From Gemmatimonadota bacterium (lineage in GTDB: Bacteria > Latescibacterota > UBA2968), in assembly GCA_028874765.1 (NCBI GenBank), contig JAPPIE010000165.1:1-38890 (forward strand): a stretch of 38,890 nucleotides of DNA. The letters are read 5' to 3'. Each line of letters opens with the position of its first letter. Position 1 is the first letter of the stretch. Position numbers and translations under genes: made by a program. Shown piece after piece: positions 32,545-38,890 of the stretch. The notes beneath the pieces were generated by a model that was given only the letters and a program-made list of their open reading frames with translations, searched no databases and had not been told where the DNA came from.

Positions 32545-35500
32545 TTCACCACAATAGTTCTACCCGGCACAACCGCCTTAATTTTATTATTGTACATCGC
32601 CTCGACAAGTGTGGGCGGCAGGGTAAATGTGCCCGCGGTAACAGCATTGAGCTTCACGACAAAATTCTGCGTTTTACTCTCAGGCGCGATGTCAAAAAAA
32701 TATGTTACGCGATCGTCGCGCATATCAAAATATGCCTCACTGCCCAAACCCAAATTAGACGTCCATCCCGGCATTAGCGCGCCCGACAAGCGCGTATTTT
32801 CAATTTCCCAACCCGAAGGCAACAACTGAGTCAATGCAATCTCGCGGATATGTGCGACAGATGTATTTTTTACGCTGAAATGTCCCCAGAAAGTCGCCCC
32901 CTGTTTGAGCGTATCCGGATATACGGGAAAGCCGTCGTCATCGCGCCAGCGCACGTCGAGTTCCAAACTGTGGGATTCGGCCACTGCATCGGCCACGAGC
33001 GGAACGCCCGACCATTCGAGTGTCGCAAACGCCCGCGTCACCGTACTCTCGGGGTTGAGCTGGACGCGAACAGATTGGCCAAACCCAGATTCGATATCGA
33101 CATTGTAAAACCGCGAACCCGAATCAAACGGCACGACCTCCCCACCGGGCAATGTCACCGAACCCGTCAAACGCAACGGTTGATCCCCCTCAGTCGCCCG
33201 GATATGCTTACCCAGTGCCAGCAGCGCGAAACCGCTCGTCTGTGTCGAATACCACCTGTCCGATGATAGTGCCAGCGCGATTTCATCAACCAGAGGATCG
33301 GCTTCTCCCCAGCGTTGAAAATCAATCATCGCCCCCAAAATCATCGCGCGATCTCTCAGCGCAGACCCAAAAGTATGTTCCCAACGCTCGGCCCGGTTTG
33401 CAAGCGTTCCCGCATTCCTGAGAATCTCATTGGCTATCGCAGAACTACCCGCACGGCGGTATGCCGATGCCAGCAGCCATTTCTCCACATCCGCCATATC
33501 CCGCAAACTGCTTTCCTTCAGTAAATTCATCGCCCCCAGCGCGGGCTGATTAGCCAGCGCGAGCAAATAAACGCGATAGGTTCGGATCATGAGATCATCG
33601 CGCGTGGTCAAAGCGCGAGATTGCTCGTATTGCACCCAGCTTTCAAACAAATCGTCTGGCACATGATAACCGAGGGCATTGGCCTCAATCAAAAAATGTC
33701 CGGCATACAGCGTACCCCATATCGAGGGCTTAGACCGCCCCGGCCAATAACTGAGCGCACCCGACGGCAGTTGAAATCGGCGCAACCGCCGAATCGCAGC
33801 ATTGATGTGATCGTCAATCTCCCGCGCAATCTCATTCGATTTACCCGATACGATGAGAATGTCCTTGAGATACAACTGCGGAAATGCCGCCGACACCACT
33901 TGCTCCACACAACCGTAGGGATATCGCACCAGCCACAGCAGGCGGTTGCCGAGCTTCATATTCGGACGCGTGTGCAGGGTGAGACGTGCGCGATTGGAAC
34001 CGGGAATGCCCCGATCCGGAACGGGAAGTACAACTGCTTGTCCCGGTCGTATCTCCCGCGTCTCATCGGCGCTGATGCGCGGCGACGATGGTGAAATAGT
34101 TAGATCCGTCGTATGCGTGGCAATTACATCGCCCGCAGTAGCAGTAATCGCAACGCGCGCATCGCCAATAGCATTGGGCACCACACACATAAATAGTATA
34201 TCTTCTTCATCAGCTTCTCGAAACGCAATCGTATCTCGCGCCTGCCCATCGACATTGAGCAACCCCTCTGTACTGATCGCCACCTCAACAGATCCCAAAC
34301 TATCTCTCATAGCAAATACAGTAGCTGGTACAGCAATGCGGTCTCCGGGGCGCAACACGCGCGGCAAAGTGGGCAAAACCATCAAATCCGTTTTCACGGG
34401 CACTGTTTTTTCCACGCTGCCATAAGCATTGCCCCGCGCTGCCACAGCCATGATGCGCACCGAACCGACGTAATTGGGCAGGGTAAAAGAAACCACAGCG
34501 CGACCCTGATCGTCAGTCGCAACCGGACCTTCAAAAAGCGACACAGACTTAAACCGCTGTTTTTGCTCCTCGGGTAGCCTATCGCGCCGATAAGCAGCCA
34601 GAGCGGCATCGCCGCCTATCGCAAAAGTCTTAAACACATCGCCGATATTGACACCTATAACCTGCCCAAACAGATCGGAGATATGCAGCCCCAAACGCAA
34701 CTTACCGAAAAACGCGCGCCAGGGATCGGGCGTGGAAAACTGCGTGATATCCAGCAAACCCTCATCCACAACAGCCAGCGTCAACTGCGCGGGTTTTCCA
34801 TCGCCCGTTTGCACGACAACCTCAAAAGAATCTTCGGGTTTGAGTTCATCGGGCGCAGTCAGTGTGAGGTCAAGCCGCGTATCTGGATCAGCCACGCGCA
34901 AAGGCACAACCCCATACATCCGCAACGGGCGATCATTTGCCGTCTGTCTATGCGGCTGAATAACGGATATCGTCACATACGCATTCGGCGCCATGTCTGC
35001 TGTAATGGGAATCTCGACTTGTGTGGTATTCCTCGTCCGCGGAGTATGCCACCGCGAATGCACCACATTTCCACCACGCGACACCGTCACCAGCACAGAC
35101 GACGTATCGGGCACGGGAAAAGACACCACAGCTTTTTCACCCGGCGCGTAATTTTCGCGGTCTGTCTTGAGCACCAGTGCGCCAGCAACTCGACCACTTG
35201 CGGGCAAACTGCCCCAGGGATATGCGCGAATAAAAAGCGACGCCTTATGCCCATTCGCATCCGCTACCTCAACTAAATACTCTCCTTGTTTCTCAGGTGT
35301 AAACGCAACCGGCACCGGGCGATCACGAGAAATAATCGATGTCTCGAAAATCTTCTCTGTACTAAAATCCCGCTTAAAACGCAGGCGGAACTGATCCCTC
35401 GAATCGTATTCCCACCACCAGTAATTCTCATTGTGAAAAATGCGATACATCAACGTACGTCCAGGCACAGCCTCCCCATCGGGCGTCACCGCAACAACGG

Positions 35501-38018
35501 GCACCTCAAGAGAGGCATTGACGCGCGTAAAACCGTAATCCAGGTCCGGCTTTCGCAACCCCACATAAACATCAAACGGATCGACGTGTACCATACGCGC
35601 TGTGCTATTGGGTCGCCCGCCTTTCTCGAGCACGCGTGCGCGAAGGTTCGCGGACAGGCGCGAAGGCGCTTCGTTCAAAGAAGGAAGCCCCCACGACACA
35701 GCGGCTTTGCCCTCCTCATCCAGAGCACCCGTAAAAATATTAGTTGTAATCGGCTTGAAATTCACCGCCTGATTGACAAACGAAAAACCCTTAAAATTGG
35801 GAAATACAGGCGGAGAACTGCGCAGCGTAATATCGACGCTGGCTTTTAAGCCCGCCGCTGGATTGCCAAATAAATACGCACTCCTCAGATCTGCTTTCAA
35901 CACGCGATCCCGCTCTGCAAGTTGCGGATCGAGAAAGACCTTGAGACGAAAAGGCACAATGGTTTCGACCTTGACCCTGTGATTGAACTTGCGGCTACCC
36001 ACATCAATTTTAGCGCGCCAGTTGCCCGTTGGCGCGTCAGCCGAAGTCGATAAATCAAAAGTGTAAAATCCATCTTTCCCCTCGCGATTGGTCTGCGTGA
36101 GCACGCGCTGTCCCAATGGATTGAAAAACGCGAGCGAAATCGGATGCCCATCGGGAAACGTGTGGTTGTGATTTCGCACAATCGCCGACAAATGAATATC
36201 ATCGCCGGGCCGATAAACCCCGCGCTCCGCGTAAAAAAACGCCCGAATACCATCGGGTGCGGGGTCTCGTCCCCCCGTATCAAAAGTCGATAAATTCCAC
36301 GCCATATCCCCCGGTTTAATAAAACTGCGCTGCCCATCTTTCTCGGCTTCGATATAAAAAACATCCGATTTCACGGGACTAAAATCCGCCAGGCCATTCC
36401 GATCCGTAACTTTCTGTTCCATAATCTGATTTTGATATGTGCGCAGGGTTATCGTGACTCCGGGTAATGGGCGCGCATCTTCCAGATGGGTGGCATAAAC
36501 GAGATGCCGATCATGCGTCTTTTGATGCGTAAGACCGATATCGCTGACAACCACAGGTTTATAGATGCGCCCGTGCTGATAGACATAACCGCGCGAATAG
36601 GGATTGTTATAATAATCAGTTCCGCGGTATCGCCTGCGTTGTTGACGCGCCTCTGCCGCTTCTACGGGATCTCCGTAGAGCATATCCTCTGCCGCAAACG
36701 TGAGACCGATCAAATAAAGCCCCTTCTCCTCTTTGGAAATCAGATTGTCCAAATCGAGTTCGTGCTGCAACCACACATTTTTTTGGTTGCCGATATTCAG
36801 TTTTTTATCCACCACATTTACCCCCACGCGACGCATATAACCACCTCGCGTGCGATCCCGCGATCCATCCACCTTTTGATCTTGCAAGAACTGTCCCAGG
36901 TTCGATTCAAAAACCTTCTCTATTTTCAGGTGAACGCGCAACACATTGACCGTCTGAAACCGGATTTTTCGATTGCCAGAAGAGGGTAAAAACACACCGT
37001 CCCGTGCAAAACGCATGCGGGGCTTGATATCGTCAAAAACCACCGTCTCCGTATGCGGTTGTGCCAGCGCAACGCCCCAGCGACTGCGAACCCCCGAATG
37101 TACTGTCAACACATAACGCTGTCCGTGCTGAAAATCGCCCACAACACTCACTGTTTTGCCAATCGCGTTGAGCTGAAGCTGTTGCGGTGGATCGGCAGTG
37201 ATCAACCCCGCGATATCCTGACCAAAATCGAGATCATCTGAAAAAATTATGCTAACGCTCGGACGATCCCGATCCGCATGTTTTTCAATCTCGACAACGG
37301 AAAGTGCCGACAAAGGAGGAAGTGACCATGTATTGTCGTAGTCTTGCGAGAGATCCAGATCAGCCCGGTCAATATGCATCGCGAGTTCCTGGGACTCTCC
37401 TGTGCGCGTGATCTCGGCACTCGTAAAATCGTGCGTCTTGCCATCTGATAACACGCGCCAATGGAGTGCAAGCTGCTGATCTCCCAAACGCAACACCACC
37501 GCATCGCTCACAGCCGAAGAATCCGCGCGTTCGTTAAAGCTAATCTGACCACTAAAAACGAGACGTTGCGGATCATTCGCATCGGGCAACTCAAAATCTG
37601 CCTCGAGTGCGACGAGTTCCCGGCCCGCGACCTCAAACTGGATGACGAGTGGCTTCAGATCTTTGTGCTGGGGAAACAAATCGGCCATGCTGAGCTCACC
37701 GCTATAAGCTGTACGCAATGTCAGCGGTGCGTTTGGCTTAAAAACAAGCGTACGCACGTCTTCCCATGTCGCCAAACCGTCAATAGAAGGAACAAATCGA
37801 AACACGCGCGTTCGCAACACCTGCCCAACCTGACTTTTGCCAACAACAGGCGACACAAAGCGCACGCGAATCGGATCAGTCGATGCGAGCACACCGCCGC
37901 TCACATGGCTCACCATACGCGCGGTCTCCAAAGGATAGGATAGCGACGCGTCTTCGGGCGACTTTTTGCTACACGCAAACAGCGTCAGCAACACGAAGAG
38001 AGAGATACGGTATAACAT
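32541..38018 (-). CDS. yfhM: Bacterial alpha-2-macroglobulin lipoprotein
   Basis: A 1825-residue protease trap anchored to the membrane. The signal peptide ends in LFAC, so Cys16 is the lipidated residue, and Ser at +2 favours the outer membrane. Macroglobulin-type beta domains cover the N-terminal two thirds, with MG2-like segments near YRPGDDIHLSAIVRN. The bait region is probably between about residues 900 and 1150. The thioester motif CVEQ has Cys1370 and Gln1373. A helical thioester domain follows and then a receptor-binding-like domain ending VVPGRTIVVK. AGGAGGTGA precedes the ATG at 38018, so 16 upstream codons are excluded. It pairs with pbpC. It is longer than the Escherichia coli protein (about 1650 residues). 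Confidence 0.92.
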   Translation of the reverse strand: MLYRISLFVLLTLFACSKKSPEDASLSYPLETARMVSHVSGGVLASTDPIRVRFVSPVVGKSQVGQVLRTRVFRFVPSIDGLATWEDVRTLVFKPNAPLTLRTAYSGELSMADLFPQHKDLKPLVIQFEVAGRELVALEADFELPDANDPQRLVFSGQISFNERADSSAVSDAVVLRLGDQQLALHWRVLSDGKTHDFTSAEITRTGESQELAMHIDRADLDLSQDYDNTWSLPPLSALSVVEIEKHADRDRPSVSIIFSDDLDFGQDIAGLITADPPQQLQLNAIGKTVSVVGDFQHGQRYVLTVHSGVRSRWGVALAQPHTETVVFDDIKPRMRFARDGVFLPSSGNRKIRFQTVNVLRVHLKIEKVFESNLGQFLQDQKVDGSRDRTRGGYMRRVGVNVVDKKLNIGNQKNVWLQHELDLDNLISKEEKGLYLIGLTFAAEDMLYGDPVEAAEARQQRRRYRGTDYYNNPYSRGYVYQHGRIYKPVVVSDIGLTHQKTHDRHLVYATHLEDARPLPGVTITLRTYQNQIMEQKVTDRNGLADFSPVKSDVFYIEAEKDGQRSFIKPGDMAWNLSTFDTGGRDPAPDGIRAFFYAERGVYRPGDDIHLSAIVRNHNHTFPDGHPISLAFFNPLGQRVLTQTNREGKDGFYTFDLSTSADAPTGNWRAKIDVGSRKFNHRVKVETIVPFRLKVFLDPQLAERDRVLKADLRSAYLFGNPAAGLKASVDITLRSSPPVFPNFKGFSFVNQAVNFKPITTNIFTGALDEEGKAAVSWGLPSLNEAPSRLSANLRARVLEKGGRPNSTARMVHVDPFDVYVGLRKPDLDYGFTRVNASLEVPVVAVTPDGEAVPGRTLMYRIFHNENYWWWEYDSRDQFRLRFKRDFSTEKIFETSIISRDRPVPVAFTPEKQGEYLVEVADANGHKASLFIRAYPWGSLPASGRVAGALVLKTDRENYAPGEKAVVSFPVPDTSSVLVTVSRGGNVVHSRWHTPRTRNTTQVEIPITADMAPNAYVTISVIQPHRQTANDRPLRMYGVVPLRVADPDTRLDLTLTAPDELKPEDSFEVVVQTGDGKPAQLTLAVVDEGLLDITQFSTPDPWRAFFGKLRLGLHISDLFGQVIGVNIGDVFKTFAIGGDAALAAYRRDRLPEEQKQRFKSVSLFEGPVATDDQGRAVVSFTLPNYVGSVRIMAVAARGNAYGSVEKTVPVKTDLMVLPTLPRVLRPGDRIAVPATVFAMRDSLGSVEVAISTEGLLNVDGQARDTIAFREADEEDILFMCVVPNAIGDARVAITATAGDVIATHTTDLTISPSSPRISADETREIRPGQAVVLPVPDRGIPGSNRARLTLHTRPNMKLGNRLLWLVRYPYGCVEQVVSAAFPQLYLKDILIVSGKSNEIAREIDDHINAAIRRLRRFQLPSGALSYWPGRSKPSIWGTLYAGHFLIEANALGYHVPDDLFESWVQYEQSRALTTRDDLMIRTYRVYLLALANQPALGAMNLLKESSLRDMADVEKWLLASAYRRAGSSAIANEILRNAGTLANRAERWEHTFGSALRDRAMILGAMIDFQRWGEADPLVDEIALALSSDRWYSTQTSGFALLALGKHIRATEGDQPLRLTGSVTLPGGEVVPFDSGSRFYNVDIESGFGQSVRVQLNPESTVTRAFATLEWSGVPLVADAVAESHSLELDVRWRDDDGFPVYPDTLKQGATFWGHFSVKNTSVAHIREIALTQLLPSGWEIENTRLSGALMPGWTSNLGLGSEAYFDMRDDRVTYFFDIAPESKTQNFVVKLNAVTAGTFTLPPTLVEAMYNNKIKAVVPGRTIVVK

Positions 38019-38062
38019 ATTCACCTCCTGCCCTCCCTGGGAAAACATCGTAGCAGACATCC

Positions 38063-38740
38063 TCACCCTCTCCCATCAGCCGCATCGGCAATCCACGTCA
38101 AATAAGATCTGTGTCCATGCGACACGGAAAATGAAATAGACAAATCTCCTAACCGTTTTTTCAGTGACCTCAAGCGGCCTTTTACAGTCACCACAAACAG
38201 CACAGTACCTTCATCCCGATCCGATGACAAAAAATACTGCGAAAAAACATCCACCCGCGCGGCCAACCGCTCGGCAACAAGCGCGTGCCCAACGCGATTT
38301 GCCTCCGCTTCAGATGGCATGGGAAGAGCCAGAATACAAGGCGCATTTCGCAACCCACCTTGAACTGCGACATCGCGATCCTTTTTCCCCAGACGCCGCG
38401 CCGCATCGAGCTTTCGCACAACCGTATGCACCACAAAAAACACCAGACAAAGCATCACCCCGATAGCAACGTGCTTCATCAGCCCGCTAAAAAACGCGCC
38501 CTGCTCCCGATCCTCCGCCTGAAAAAACGCATGCTGAAAACGCCCATCCGACTCCACAGCCAACCTTCTCGCAATAGCGCGCACCTGTGCATTCGCCAAA
38601 GGTGGCAACGGCTTCACGCGCTCAGAGCCATACAGAGAGCGAACCATCTCCCGCGCAATACGCGAAGCATCCTCTTCCTCGGCCCCTGCGGAAACAACAA
38701 AACAGAATCCAAACAGAATAACGATCCAGACTTTTAACAT
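38063..38740 (-). CDS. Membrane-anchored protein with possible CutA-like C-terminal domain
   Basis: A 225-residue protein with a signal peptide (about 1-20, ending SAGA), a hydrophilic domain, and one membrane helix at about 87-110 (HVAIGVMLCLVFFVVHTVV). The C-terminal part contains SEAEANRVGHALVAERLAAR, which recalls the N-terminal helix of CutA1 proteins, then TVLFVVTVKGRLRSLKKRL. The similarity is a visual one and weak; an unrelated ferredoxin-like domain is possible. AAAGGA precedes the ATG. It is 44 bases upstream of the macroglobulin gene and likely co-transcribed, so an envelope role is probable. Function unknown. Confidence 0.6.
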   Translation of the reverse strand: MLKVWIVILFGFCFVVSAGAEEEDASRIAREMVRSLYGSERVKPLPPLANAQVRAIARRLAVESDGRFQHAFFQAEDREQGAFFSGLMKHVAIGVMLCLVFFVVHTVVRKLDAARRLGKKDRDVAVQGGLRNAPCILALPMPSEAEANRVGHALVAERLAARVDVFSQYFLSSDRDEGTVLFVVTVKGRLRSLKKRLGDLSISFSVSHGHRSYLTWIADAADGRG

Positions 38741-38757
38741 ACTATCGGTATCCTTTC

Positions 38758-38786
38758 ACGGGCGGGCACAGGGGCACCGCCCCTAC
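38758..38786. repeat. GC-rich interspersed palindrome, copy 4
   Basis: Begins ACGGGCGGGCAC and ends CGCCCCTAC, almost identical to copy 2 at 4995-5023. It lies between the gene at 38063 and the stop of the next minus-strand gene. Confidence 0.75.
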
Positions 38787-38835
38787 ACTCTTTCGTCTCA
38801 CATCTTGTATCTTTGTGTCTTCGTGTGAAACCCTC

Positions 38836-38890
38836 TCACCCCTCACGTATCACAACGAGTTCTGGCGTCTTGCCCTCGCCTAATTCCTCT
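38836..38890 (-). CDS. C-terminal end of an unidentified protein
   Basis: The minus strand reads open from the right edge to a TGA at 38836, giving 17 residues that end GEGKTPELVVIREG. This is too short to identify. It is proposed because of the clean frame, gene-like composition and position upstream in a minus-strand series; it may be a coincidence. Confidence 0.35.
   Translation of the reverse strand, partial: EELGEGKTPELVVIREG

Overview
The window looks like an accessory stretch of a diderm, environmental bacterium. Outer-membrane beta-barrel proteins ending in Phe, PorV/PorQ-like proteins, an alpha-2-macroglobulin lipoprotein, penicillin-binding protein 1C, two type I sulfatases, dockerin-like EF-hand modules and several Gfo/Idh/MocA, TIM-barrel and hydroxyacid dehydrogenase genes together resemble gene contents of Latescibacterota, Poribacteria or other FCB-related uncultured lineages. 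That assignment is an inference. No rRNA, tRNA or CRISPR array was recognised.

Region 1 (1-9306): the start of a short-chain dehydrogenase leaves the left edge on the minus strand. A plus-strand block follows: a secreted dockerin-like plus six-bladed YWTD propeller protein, a D-2-hydroxyacid dehydrogenase, a sugar isomerase/epimerase-like TIM barrel, a sulfatase and a class I/II aminotransferase. A minus-strand pair, SGNH hydrolase then Gfo/Idh/MocA oxidoreductase, converges on it. A lone modA and a DUF2442 gene close the region. The enzymes fit catabolism of sulfated, acylated or otherwise decorated sugars, but no substrate is evident.

Region 2 (9388-22117) is the most unusual part: about a dozen minus-strand genes for secreted proteins built from one recurring SH3/Sm-like beta module of about 55-65 residues. 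The module occurs one to four times and is joined to interchangeable C-terminal domains (a glycine-rich double-membrane-segment domain or a small beta-barrel). Three PorV/PorQ-like barrel genes are interleaved. The array shows tandem duplication, module gain, swapped C-termini, a truncated paralogue, a frameshifted metalloprotease/dockerin remnant and a duplicated scrap of the DUF2442 gene with its terminator. It appears to be an actively recombining family of envelope proteins of unknown function.

Region 3 (22163-23841) holds a CDP-alcohol phosphatidyltransferase and a polytopic LPG-synthase-type (UPF0104) membrane protein, probably one lipid-related operon. A 336-base gap follows with a strong minus-strand terminator, a tandem dyad repeat and two GC-rich palindromes.

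Region 4 (24178-38740), all minus strand, runs in transcription order: a membrane-anchored protein with a possible CutA-like domain, an alpha-2-macroglobulin lipoprotein with a CVEQ thioester, PbpC, an APH(6)/hydroxyurea-phosphotransferase-like kinase, a second sulfatase, and a sensor kinase and sigma-54 response regulator. The sulfatase stop overlaps the kinase start by one base. PbpC next to the macroglobulin is a known envelope-defence pairing. The tail of another minus-strand gene enters from the right edge.
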